DNA from: JAVVEG01 sp032251455
GTDB taxonomy: Bacteria; Pseudomonadota; Gammaproteobacteria; Pseudomonadales; Pseudohongiellaceae
NCBI GenBank assembly: GCA_032251455.1
Contig: JAVVEG010000025.1
Coordinates: 1 to 26,879 of the forward strand
Reading direction: 5' to 3'
Length of the DNA stretch: 26,879 bases
A model generated the notes under the pieces. It searched no databases. It saw only the letters and a list, made by a program, of their open reading frames with translations, and was not told the DNA's origin. Made by a program: the position numbers and the translations under genes. Positions 8,695 to 16,125 of this stretch are shown piece after piece; the first letter of the stretch is position 1; every line of letters begins with the position of its first letter.

Positions 8695-8857
8695 AGTTAA
8701 ACTCCAATTGGAACGTACAGATAGATGGCGGAGTTTAAACCAATTGAACGCAATGTGTCAGAGGCTGGCATGCATTTTTGTAACTTTTTGCAACACCCAG
8801 CAGAAACCCCGGAAGCTGCAATGCAGCCTCCAAGGCGGAGTTTACAGGCCTGTCTTC

Positions 8858-10549
8858 TTACTTATCAGCTACATAATAAGTCCAGTATCCAATAAACATC
8901 TCATCCCAGCTCTGCAGACCAAAGCCAATCTCCTGATCAGGATCCGGGTTGGCCGGATTATAAACGGAGTTATCGAAGCTGCCATCAACATGCACCCTGG
9001 TTCCTGCTGGCAGAAATTTATGCTCTGACAGTTGATAGGTAGGCTGCCAGGCATAGTTGTAGTTGACTTCACTCAGCAGCTCTTCCATGGAGCCATCCGG
9101 GTACTCAACCGAGAACTTCATGTTCTTGCCCCGAAAGTGCATGTGCGCCCGCAGTCCATTGATATAGACATCATCATTGAAAACATACTCGGCATGGGCT
9201 TTGTGGTCACGGGCATGCGGAGGAATGGTGAAGCGTCCGGATACCGATCGGGTCAGGTTTTCATAGCGCGGCTTTTCATCGTACATATACAAGCCCAGCA
9301 GCGTCTCATCGGTGGTGGCCCGACCGTTGGTGGTGTAATGGAACTGGGCAGAAAGTTTATGTCCAGCCGGTACATAGACACCCACATCTTCCGGGAAAGT
9401 CATGGCCGCCACCTTGCCCGGCGCGTAACCTTCCAGGAAACGACGTGCGATCGAGCGCTGATCTGCCTCACCGCCATCAAAATTCTCATTGGGTGCGGTG
9501 ACATAAGTCAGCAGATGGTGCAGCACCGAGGGATCACCTGGAATAAACTGCACCGCCTTCACATACTTGTCTTCTGTGAACGGCAGCTCAACCGTGACAT
9601 CAATGTATTCAAGCACACCGGTAGCGGGAATTTCATGAGCAGGCATCTTGATGACATAATCCGGCTCACCCAGTTGCCAGGCCCGCATATCCACATGTGC
9701 AACTTCATTCAGTGGATCATTGGCAACATTGCCTCGTGGAGCACCGGCATCGATCCAGCGCACCAGTTTTTGCACCGCCCCGGCATCCAGGTAATTGGCA
9801 TTATTGAAATGTCCAATATTGGGATCCACCTGCATGGGGGGCATACGTCGTGTCAACAGGGTTTCCCGGATCATTGGCGACCAGCCCTGTAACATGAGAT
9901 GACTGTTCATGGCAAAAGGCCCTATTCCCCCTTCCCGATGACAGTCGGCACAGTTCTCGACAATGATGGGCGCTATTTCGGTAGCATAATCAGGCACTTC
10001 GGCAGCTACGGAAGATCCCGGGATGTGCAGTTCACAAGCACTGACGGGCATCACCATGGTGTCCTGGCTGACCCCGGCCAGCTCTTTTTGCAGACTCACA
10101 TTGATACGCTCATCAACCGGCCCACGGTAAAGCACAGTCAAACGATCCGGGTCCAGAACCACTACTTCGCCAACTGAGGACAGTTTCAAGGTGCTGGCTA
10201 CCATCTGGCTTGAATCCATCAACACTGGGAAAGCAAGGTTTCTGGCTGCCACCTGCGCCCGGATATCCTGGAGGCTTTCCCCGCCCGAGCTTATCATCAG
10301 GAAGGCGACCTCCTTATCCTGCCAAGCCGCGTTCAATTGCTGGAAAGCGGCAATGGACGAATCCAGCGTCGCACAACCTTCAGCCAGCGCCATGATGACC
10401 ACGGCGTCCTTGTGCCGATAGCGGCTCAATTGATGGAACTCGCCTTGCTGATCCAGCAGGGCGAAATCGCCAGCGCGTTCCGGCGCAGCCAGGGCGGTAT
10501 TGAATACCCCCGCAGAAAGCAATGCTGCTACCAGGCCAATTTTTCTCAT
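8858..10549 (-). CDS. Redoxin - cytochrome c - PHM-like copper monooxygenase fusion (paralogue 3)
   Basis: 563 residues from the ATG at 10549, chosen because it gives a standard signal peptide (MRKIGLVAALLSAGVFNTAL) and follows GGGAGAGG by 5 bases; a longer reading from 10600 would place 17 polar residues before it. Key positions: redoxin-like C59, linker C172, heme C200-AD-C203-H204, axial candidate M214, RRMPP loop, and copper ligands H344-H345, H404, H469-x-H471 and M551 in a WDEMFIGYW motif. Sister of the gene at 7000-8694. It lies 120 bases after the HupE-like gene ends on the same strand, so the three may form one transcript HupE-like, paralogue 3, paralogue 2. Differences between the sisters cluster in the redoxin part, while the copper region is nearly invariant, suggesting that the oxygenase is under stronger constraint. 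Confidence 0.88.
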   Translation of the reverse strand: MRKIGLVAALLSAGVFNTALAAPERAGDFALLDQQGEFHQLSRYRHKDAVVIMALAEGCATLDSSIAAFQQLNAAWQDKEVAFLMISSGGESLQDIRAQVAARNLAFPVLMDSSQMVASTLKLSSVGEVVVLDPDRLTVLYRGPVDERINVSLQKELAGVSQDTMVMPVSACELHIPGSSVAAEVPDYATEIAPIIVENCADCHREGGIGPFAMNSHLMLQGWSPMIRETLLTRRMPPMQVDPNIGHFNNANYLDAGAVQKLVRWIDAGAPRGNVANDPLNEVAHVDMRAWQLGEPDYVIKMPAHEIPATGVLEYIDVTVELPFTEDKYVKAVQFIPGDPSVLHHLLTYVTAPNENFDGGEADQRSIARRFLEGYAPGKVAAMTFPEDVGVYVPAGHKLSAQFHYTTNGRATTDETLLGLYMYDEKPRYENLTRSVSGRFTIPPHARDHKAHAEYVFNDDVYINGLRAHMHFRGKNMKFSVEYPDGSMEELLSEVNYNYAWQPTYQLSEHKFLPAGTRVHVDGSFDNSVYNPANPDPDQEIGFGLQSWDEMFIGYWTYYVADK

Positions 10550-10669
10550 AGTACCTCTCCCATTAAGACATGACTGTTTGTCTACTTTAATGGCAGGCAA
10601 TGTACTGCGTCCGCGTCTGGGAAAGGTTGATACAGGTCAAACCAGCAAGGGGTTTACCTGCTCGGTGGC

Positions 10670-12010
10670 TTACTCCTGGCCAGCGGGAGCAAAAAAACGA
10701 TTGAACAACTCATACATCAGCCAGAGCACACCAGCCGAAAACACCAACAGCAGCCCCCACGGCACCAGATTACTGAGAAATGCTGCATTGAGTGAGGGCA
10801 AACTGATGTCATAGGCAAGCAGCTGTGTCCAGCGCTCACTCATCCAGTGCCAGGCCGTGTGAGCAACCAGGGCTGACAACAGAATGACACCCATGCGCTC
10901 GGCAACAACATGGCGGAACACAAGAACCAGTACCGGCACGGTGACAACCAATACCAGCAGTTGCCCCAACTCCACCCCCACATTGAAGGCAAGTAGTGAC
11001 AGCACCAGATGCGAGCCGGCAAACTGCATACTTTCGGTCAGCAGGAATGAAAATCCGAAGCCGTGCACCAGACCAAACCCAAAGGTAACCACCCAGCGAT
11101 GCTTCTGTTGAACTCCCACAATATTTTCGAACGCCATGTAGACAATGGAGAGTGCTATGAGAGTTTCAATCAAGGGAGGAAACCATAATACCGAAGGGCT
11201 CAGTCCAAAAGCCGAGGCAATCAGGGTTATCGAATGGGCTATGGTAAAAGACGTGATCACTGGCACCAGGGCCTTGATCTGGCGCAGCGGAATCACCAGG
11301 CACAAGAGAAACAGCAGGTGATCCATACCATCCAGTATGTGGTTGAAACCCATCTCGATAAAACGGGCAACCGCCTGCCACCAACTGGGGTCCAGAGCAA
11401 TCAGTCCCGGGTTGCCGACATAGGCAAACGCCCGGTCCGTGCCATCTTCCAGCACGTAGCGCAGCACTGTATTGGTTTCAATGCCAAGGCCGCCCAATCG
11501 AGGGTCCACCGAGATACGGGACTGCTCCGACTCGATGGGATAAGTCACCAGTACATCCAGCATGCCCTGCCGCCAGTACAGATCGGTTTCATCAGACAAG
11601 GGGGCTGCCATGACATTGGCCAGGGCGCTGTCGAAATCCGTGAAGGAGCGATTTGAGGGCAGGGATACCCGCACTCGTTCCAGTTGACTCTCGGAGAGCA
11701 GGCGTCCTTCCTCATAGAAACGAATTGCACTTAGCACGTAGACCTGGGCAGCAGTTTGCAGGGCCGGCCCCGCTTCGGAAAAAATCAGCGAACCGGGCAC
11801 ACCACGGGTGGGAAATTCGATCTCACCGAAAGCATCCATGGGGACACGCAACAATACCTGCAACTGATTGCCTTCAGGGTTGACAAAGCCCTGCACAGCT
11901 ACCCGCAAGGGAATATCATCAGCATGAAGTTTACTGCCAGCCAGCACCACCAAAGCCATCAGCATGATATGCAGGCCACAGAGACCTTGTGTTGGCAAAT
12001 TTCTAAGCAC
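10670..12010 (-). CDS. HupE/UreJ-2-type membrane protein with large periplasmic domain
   Basis: 446 residues. Signal peptide to about residue 30, then a beta-rich soluble region of about 180 residues, then six or seven membrane spans. The first membrane part carries H224-x5-D230-H231 (HILDGMDHLLFL), the motif of HupE/UreJ metal permeases; HSITL (about 259) and LVHGFGFSFLL follow. HupE and UreJ relatives import nickel or cobalt; this long form with an extracytoplasmic domain is a poorly studied branch and its metal is unknown. The start is a GTG at 12010 preceded by AGGAG at 7 bases. Next to copper-enzyme genes, a role in metal handling or enzyme maturation is a reasonable inference, not shown. 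Divergent from the PAL-like gene, with 189 bases between. Confidence 0.82.
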   Translation of the reverse strand: MLRNLPTQGLCGLHIMLMALVVLAGSKLHADDIPLRVAVQGFVNPEGNQLQVLLRVPMDAFGEIEFPTRGVPGSLIFSEAGPALQTAAQVYVLSAIRFYEEGRLLSESQLERVRVSLPSNRSFTDFDSALANVMAAPLSDETDLYWRQGMLDVLVTYPIESEQSRISVDPRLGGLGIETNTVLRYVLEDGTDRAFAYVGNPGLIALDPSWWQAVARFIEMGFNHILDGMDHLLFLLCLVIPLRQIKALVPVITSFTIAHSITLIASAFGLSPSVLWFPPLIETLIALSIVYMAFENIVGVQQKHRWVVTFGFGLVHGFGFSFLLTESMQFAGSHLVLSLLAFNVGVELGQLLVLVVTVPVLVLVFRHVVAERMGVILLSALVAHTAWHWMSERWTQLLAYDISLPSLNAAFLSNLVPWGLLLVFSAGVLWLMYELFNRFFAPAGQE

Positions 12011-12112
12011 TTATTCACTCCTGATTGAAGGATTACTGTATGGCTTATGCCAATATCCAGCAGGTAATAAATGTGAGTTTTTGTAATAAGGTCAAACCAT
12101 CACGGATGTGCG

Positions 12113-12143
12113 AGTATACTGTGCTGAAAGAAGTGAGTATACT
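12113..12143. promoter_or_regulatory. Paired AGTATACT palindromes in the divergent intergenic region
   Basis: The 8-base palindrome AGTATACT occurs at 12113-12120 and 12136-12143, within the longer direct repeat GAGTATACTG, centres 23 bases apart (about two helical turns). It lies 57-87 bases before the PAL-like start. It could be an operator pair; TATACT is also close to a -10 box, so one copy may be promoter. A related GGTATACT occurs at 16111-16118 just before the regulator gene. Confidence 0.35.
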
Positions 12144-12165
12144 GCCAGGGTCCTAACATAAAACA

Positions 12166-12180
12166 AGCCTGTCACAGGCT
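12166..12180 (+). promoter_or_regulatory. Small leader hairpin before the PAL-like gene
   Basis: AGCCTG (12166-12171) and CAGGCT (12175-12180) form a 6-bp stem with a TCA loop, ending 19 bases before the ATG and just ahead of the GGGAGAA ribosome binding site. It may tune mRNA stability or translation; it may also be chance. Confidence 0.3.
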
Positions 12181-12199
12181 ACCGTACAGGGAGAACACA

Positions 12200-13387
12200 A
12201 TGACAATAAAGATGAAAGTGGCTGCAGGTGCAACGTTTGCCGCTGCACTGGCCGCGCTCGGTTTAGGTCAATCCCAGTTGCAGGAGCCTGTCACGGCTGC
12301 CAGCAACATGGTGACCGCTCCAACCTTCGAAGTTGATCCTTTCTGGCCAAAACCTCTTCCCAATCAGTGGATTATTGGTCGGGCTATCGGTGTTGATGTA
12401 GACGCTCGCGATCACGTATTCATTGTTCACCGCGACCAGGACTCCATGTTTGGCGGCAATACTGAAATCGGACTCAAGGGTGGCGTCAGTGAATGCTGTA
12501 CCCCGGCCCCTCCCATCCTGGAATTTGACCCGGCCGGCAATCTTGTCAATGCCTGGGGCGGACCTGGTGAAGGCTTCGTCTGGCCGGCATCCAACCATGG
12601 CATAGACGTTGCACCCAACGGTAACGTCTGGATTGGCGGTAATGGCGGCGGAGACTCTCATGTCCTGGTTTTCACTGGCGACGGACAGTTTGTAGCCCAG
12701 TACGGCGAACCCGGCAATGGTCCTGACAGCAACAGCACCACCCATTTTGCCCAGGTTGCGGAAGTGGCTATTGATGCGAGCAATAACGAGGTCTACATCG
12801 CCGATGGCTATCGCAACAAGCGTGTTGCCGTACTGGATCTGAATACCGGTGCCTTCAAGCGTTACTGGGGTGCATACGGTAACCGTCCTGTCGATGGTCC
12901 TGTGCCCTATACTCCTGGCGAACCATTGCCACAACAGTTCCGCGGGCCGGTACACTGCGCAATTCCTTCCAATGACGGACTGGTTTATGTCTGTGACCGG
13001 GGTTCCGACCGCATCCAGGTATTCCGCACCGACGGCACTTTCGTCACCGAGAAACTGATTGCCCCGCAGACCCTGAACCAGGGTTCCACCTGGGACATCG
13101 ACTTCTCCAAGGATGCCGAGCAGAAGTATCTCTACCTGGCAGATGGCCAGAACTTCAAGGTCTATGTCATCGAGCGCGCCAGCCTGGAAGTACTGACCAG
13201 CTTTGGTGGCGGCGGTCGTCAGCCCGGACAATGGTATGCCCCGCACAGTCTTGCCACTGATTCCCAGGGCAATATCTATACAACTGAAACCTATGAAGGC
13301 AAGCGCGTACAGAAGTTCGTGAACATGGGAATCAAGGAAGTACCAGCTGGACATCAAGGCTTCCCATGGCCTGCTGACAAGCTGTAA
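12200..13387 (+). CDS. Secreted NHL beta-propeller, peptidyl-alpha-hydroxyglycine amidating lyase (PAL)-like
   Basis: 395 residues with a signal peptide over about the first 35. The rest is a six-bladed NHL propeller. It can be laid against the lyase half of animal PAM: R78 in FIVHRDQ (PAL R533), H133 in SNHGIDVAPNGNVWI (H585), Y204 in ADGYRNKRV (Y654), H252 in GPVHCAI (H690), R267 in VCDRGSDRIQVF (R706) and H349 in YAPHSLATD (H786). The three His bind zinc and Tyr/Arg act in cleavage of the hydroxyglycine C-N bond in PAL; these assignments come from remembered family knowledge. The Asp after the third His in PAL is Ser350 here. C99-C100 is an extra vicinal pair. GGGAGAACACA precedes the ATG; a terminator follows at 13414. 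Divergent neighbour of PHM-like genes, which is what suggests an amidating-type pair. Many NHL proteins have other roles, so activity is unproven. Confidence 0.8.
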   Translation: MTIKMKVAAGATFAAALAALGLGQSQLQEPVTAASNMVTAPTFEVDPFWPKPLPNQWIIGRAIGVDVDARDHVFIVHRDQDSMFGGNTEIGLKGGVSECCTPAPPILEFDPAGNLVNAWGGPGEGFVWPASNHGIDVAPNGNVWIGGNGGGDSHVLVFTGDGQFVAQYGEPGNGPDSNSTTHFAQVAEVAIDASNNEVYIADGYRNKRVAVLDLNTGAFKRYWGAYGNRPVDGPVPYTPGEPLPQQFRGPVHCAIPSNDGLVYVCDRGSDRIQVFRTDGTFVTEKLIAPQTLNQGSTWDIDFSKDAEQKYLYLADGQNFKVYVIERASLEVLTSFGGGGRQPGQWYAPHSLATDSQGNIYTTETYEGKRVQKFVNMGIKEVPAGHQGFPWPADKL

Positions 13388-13413
13388 ATCCAGCCTGTAA
13401 GCAAGAAAAATAC

Positions 13414-13457
13414 GCAAAAGGCCATCTTCACTGACAACAGAGAAGATGGCCTTTTGC
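13414..13457 (+). terminator. Intrinsic terminator after the PAL-like gene
   Basis: GCAAAAGGCCATCTTC (13414-13429) pairs perfectly over 16 bases with GAAGATGGCCTTTTGC (13442-13457); the loop is 12 bases and TTTT lies in the stem's descending arm. It separates the PAL-like gene from the one starting at 13486. Confidence 0.85.
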
Positions 13458-13485
13458 ATTCAAGCGTAATCGATGGAGTTTAATC

Positions 13486-14010
13486 ATGAAGTTTTACAGC
13501 CTGATTTTCACCCTGATCAGCCTGCTGTCATCATTCGTAGCCTGTGCTGCAGATATCAATGTGGATTATACCTACAGCGGAACGGCATATGACCTGAGCG
13601 GGATGAAGAAGGGGCCTTTGCAGATCACTGTATTCAGCGACGCCCGAGGTCTCGACAATCCCCGTCTGCTGGCCGCCGGTGGTGATCAACTGGAAGCACC
13701 CGTTACTGAAATCATTCATTCAGCGCTGCAACAGGCTTTCCTTGCCAACGGAGCCATCCTGGCAAGCACTGATGCCCCCCTGATATTGTCCGGTGAATTG
13801 ATCGAACTGACTGTCACAAGAACAGATGCACAGGTACAGATTCAGGCCAGGGCACGCGCCATGCTGAAGGACAGTAACCGAACCCGCTGGGAGACAGTAT
13901 TGTTCAGCCGAGGCTCAGGTGCGAGCGCAGAGGAAGCCATGCGATCGATGCTGGGCAGGCTGGCACAGGAGCTGCTGATCGACGACTATTTCTTGCTGGA
14001 GTTAATCTGA
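13486..14010 (+). CDS. Small exported protein of unknown function, YajG/lipoprotein-like
   Basis: 174 residues with an N-terminal signal (MKFYSLIFTLISLLSSFVAC, then AAD). The FVAC sequence could be a poor lipobox or a signal peptidase I site ending ACA. The mature part alternates beta strands and a helix: a stretch like LQITVFSDARGLDNPRLLAA, then LILSGELIELTVTRT and a C-terminal helix with MRSMLGRLAQELL. This layout resembles periplasmic lipoproteins of the YajG type, but I do not recognise the family with certainty. GGAG lies 7 bases before the ATG. It is followed after 45 bases by the NIPSNAP gene, probably in one transcript. Function unknown. Confidence 0.7.
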   Translation: MKFYSLIFTLISLLSSFVACAADINVDYTYSGTAYDLSGMKKGPLQITVFSDARGLDNPRLLAAGGDQLEAPVTEIIHSALQQAFLANGAILASTDAPLILSGELIELTVTRTDAQVQIQARARAMLKDSNRTRWETVLFSRGSGASAEEAMRSMLGRLAQELLIDDYFLLELI

Positions 14011-14055
14011 TCCGATCAAGGATCTCCCCCCATACTTATCACAACAGAGGTCAAC

Positions 14056-14490
14056 ATGAATACTTTCAAACAACTATCCAGTCGCCTTGGCATTGCTTTC
14101 ATTTCCGCCGTGCTGGCCACAGCGTTACTTGGCGCATCGGTCCAGGCCCAGGAATCAGGCAAGGTTTTTGAACTGCGTACCTACAAGGCAACACCCGGGA
14201 ACCTGGATAAATTACTGGCCCGTTTTCGTGATCACACCCTGCGGATTTTCGAAAAGCATGGCATGACCAACGTCGCCTATTGGGTACCAACGGACGCCCC
14301 TGACTCCGCCGATACACTGGTTTATCTTTTATCCCATGAAAGTCGTGAGGCAGCGAATGCATCCTGGCGCGCCTTTTCACAGGACCCCGAGTGGGCGAAG
14401 GTGAATGAGGAATCCAATGCAAATGGCCCCATTCTTGACAGCGTGGTGCGGCAATACCTGAGCACTACGGATTTTTCGCCCAACAAATAA
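14056..14490 (+). CDS. Secreted NIPSNAP-family protein
   Basis: 144 residues: a signal peptide over about residues 1-31 (ending near VQAQE), then a single NIPSNAP domain with its typical opening VFELRTYKATPGNLDKLLARF and the later YWVPTDAPDSADTLVYLLSH and WRAFSQDPEW segments. NIPSNAP is a ferredoxin-like dimeric alpha-beta barrel fold; bacterial members have no agreed activity and may bind small hydrophobic ligands. AGAGGTCAAC precedes the ATG. It lies downstream of the small exported protein and convergent with the membrane genes ending at 14527. Confident about family, not about function. Confidence 0.88.
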   Translation: MNTFKQLSSRLGIAFISAVLATALLGASVQAQESGKVFELRTYKATPGNLDKLLARFRDHTLRIFEKHGMTNVAYWVPTDAPDSADTLVYLLSHESREAANASWRAFSQDPEWAKVNEESNANGPILDSVVRQYLSTTDFSPNK

Positions 14491-14526
14491 GCAGGAAACC
14501 CAGGTTTGGATTGGATATGCTGGAGC

Positions 14527-14664
14527 TCAGCCGTAGGCCAACTCCAGCATTTCCATGACACCATTGATCTGGACTATCCAATAGACAATGATGACCGTAA
14601 TCATGGCTGCTGAGACAGAAGCAGCCCACTTTTCTCTTTTGTTCAGTTTTTTGTCATTGCTCAC
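14527..14664 (-). CDS. 45-residue single-span membrane protein ending in glycine
   Basis: A small gene starting at GTG 14664, preceded by AGGAG at 8 bases and followed by TGA at 14527. The product has a lysine-rich start (VSNDKKLNKREKW), one membrane helix (about residues 15-32, with MITVIIVYWIV) and a short acidic tail finishing LELAYG. By the positive-inside rule the tail, with its C-terminal Gly, should face the periplasm. It lies 50 bases after the DUF6644-like gene on the same strand, so it is probably its third operon partner. I know of no named family. It could be a small subunit stabilising the membrane proteins upstream. Confidence 0.6.
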   Translation of the reverse strand: MSNDKKLNKREKWAASVSAAMITVIIVYWIVQINGVMEMLELAYG

Positions 14665-14714
14665 AATATCAACTCCTGCTTATTCTGTTTGCAGCACCCT
14701 GAGGAAAAAGCAGA

Positions 14715-15191
14715 TCAGGAGAAGCCAATCCAGCGACCCGTGGCTGCTACCGTAAACCAGACCATTATTGAAGCTATCGCCATGGATTTGAGCGCCAGGG
14801 GATTGATCTCGGCATGCGGACCTCGAAGCAAGGGCCGCTTGATCATGAAGACAAACAGAATTCCCACTGCCAGCGCAAGCATCTTGGCCCAGAAGAAGTC
14901 ATTGCGGTACATCCTGACGGCAACAGCTGCCGCCATGAAAGTCCCGGACGCAAGCATCGCCACCAACGCGACCTTGAACCATTTATGCGCTTCTTCAGCG
15001 ACGACTTCTGACGGGGTGCTTTTCAGCAGCACACCCAGCAGACGCAGATCCGTCACCAGAACAGTACCGCCAAGCATAGCCAGAGCAAACAAATGAATCG
15101 ATTGGCCTATTGCATAGACACCGCCATAGGTCTTGCCGATGGTTCCAAGTACCGAACTTTCCATCCATTCAAAAAAAGGTAATAGCTCCAT
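14715..15191 (-). CDS. DUF6644-like four-helix membrane protein (copy A)
   Basis: 158 residues from the ATG at 15191, chosen because AGGAG lies 6 bases upstream; an in-frame extension to 15221 lacks that. Four hydrophobic helices. Shared with the next gene: a His in the second segment (QSIHLFALAM), the TDLRLLGVLL turn after it, and a W..TVAATGRWIGF ending. The pattern resembles DUF6644 proteins (assignment from memory). The conserved intramembrane His could ligate heme, as in b-type cytochromes, but a single conserved His per protein is not proof. Operon with the genes at 15262-15849 and 14527-14664. Role unknown; electron transfer to the periplasmic heme-copper proteins is a hypothesis. Confidence 0.72.
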   Translation of the reverse strand: MELLPFFEWMESSVLGTIGKTYGGVYAIGQSIHLFALAMLGGTVLVTDLRLLGVLLKSTPSEVVAEEAHKWFKVALVAMLASGTFMAAAVAVRMYRNDFFWAKMLALAVGILFVFMIKRPLLRGPHAEINPLALKSMAIASIMVWFTVAATGRWIGFS

Positions 15192-15261
15192 AGGGAACTC
15201 CTGCATCGTCTTTATTGTCACCCGGCCTCACGGCCCATCTCGATTCTCTTTGTGATTTGGC

Positions 15262-15849
15262 TCAATGGGCCTGGTTGGCGACACAACCCGCCACAAATTG
15301 AATGAACTCACCCTGCTCGCGGTAGCAGTCATACCAGTCATAGGCAATCAGCCTTCCCGTGGTTACGATACCAGCCCACAGCGCCAGGGAAAGACCTGCA
15401 CCTATGCGGATATTGCGCGGCGCAACGGGATCATTATCCCAGGTCCCCGCTGATGCTGTCATGCGTCGATGCAGCATCCATGCATTGACTGCAGCAACAA
15501 ACAACAGCACAAACTTTATTCGAAACCAGATACTGGTGGCCGTTCTTACTGGTACGGCGTAAAACAGCAAAAGACCAGTGATGATCATGACCGAAAAGCC
15601 AATCCACATGGGTATATTGAGCCTGGCCGCCAGGGTAGATGCCGGCACCTTGGTCAGGGTCAATCCAAGCAGGCGCAAATCAATCAGAAAAAGCATGCCC
15701 AGTGACAACATCAGTGTCACTACATGTGTGGACTCAATCCAGTTGTACATGTAATAGGATTCATGCAGAGCACCACTCCATTCAGTTCCGTCAAGCCAGA
15801 CAGCAAACTGATATACCCAATCATTCAACACACCCAGACCTCCATTCAT
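15262..15849 (-). CDS. DUF6644-like four-helix membrane protein (copy B)
   Basis: 195 residues, a longer paralogue of the gene after it. Matching landmarks: IESTHVVTLMLSLG with the conserved His, FLIDLRLLGLTL, the helix around MWIGFSVMIITGLLLFY, and LWAGIVTTGRLIAYDWYDC near the end. A C-terminal tail with two Cys (YDCYREQ and AGCVANQ) is absent from copy A. First gene of a three-gene unit and divergent from the membrane regulator at 16126, which may control it. The two copies are different enough to form a heterodimer. Activity unknown. Confidence 0.72.
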   Translation of the reverse strand: MNGGLGVLNDWVYQFAVWLDGTEWSGALHESYYMYNWIESTHVVTLMLSLGMLFLIDLRLLGLTLTKVPASTLAARLNIPMWIGFSVMIITGLLLFYAVPVRTATSIWFRIKFVLLFVAAVNAWMLHRRMTASAGTWDNDPVAPRNIRIGAGLSLALWAGIVTTGRLIAYDWYDCYREQGEFIQFVAGCVANQAH

Positions 15850-16125
15850 GCCATTAGCTCTATTGTCATCAGCGTAACCTCAGTCAGAAACAACAACCTT
15901 GCGCCTGATCAAGCTCACTGTAGTTAGAGCCCTCGATCCGGTGCCGGGAGCATAACCCAGCATGCCGATCAATACCACTCGCAAGCCTTTTGCTGAAACT
16001 GTTTTTCCAAGCTTTTTGCAAGGGCAGAAAGATACCACAGTCCAGACCGTGATGAACCCTGACAAGGGCTCAGGTCATCGTATTTTTACGCAATCCAGCA
16101 TCAAATTGCAGGTATACTCCCCGGC

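Noticed and set aside
8808..8836. GGAAGCTGCAATGCAGCCTCC hairpin after paralogue 3 as a terminator
   Set aside because: It is a good palindrome but has no T-run on the minus side; paralogues 3 and 2 may well be co-transcribed, so I did not call it.
9032..9892. 286-codon plus-strand frame within paralogue 3
   Set aside because: It mirrors conserved codons of the opposite strand; equivalent frames occur opposite paralogue 2, as expected for a shadow of duplicated genes.
7000..10549. The repeated DNA of paralogues 2 and 3 as a mobile element
   Set aside because: The similarity is confined to coding sequence; no terminal inverted repeats, target duplications or transposase genes are present.
12263..13459. 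Long minus-strand open frame of 398 codons opposite the PAL-like gene
   Set aside because: It is the antisense of a well-supported NHL-propeller gene, lacks domain features and a plausible start context, and runs through the terminator hairpin.
14689..15096. 135-codon plus-strand frame opposite the DUF6644-like gene
   Set aside because: No ribosome binding site, low-complexity composition, and it overlaps a minus-strand gene with helices conserved in its paralogue.
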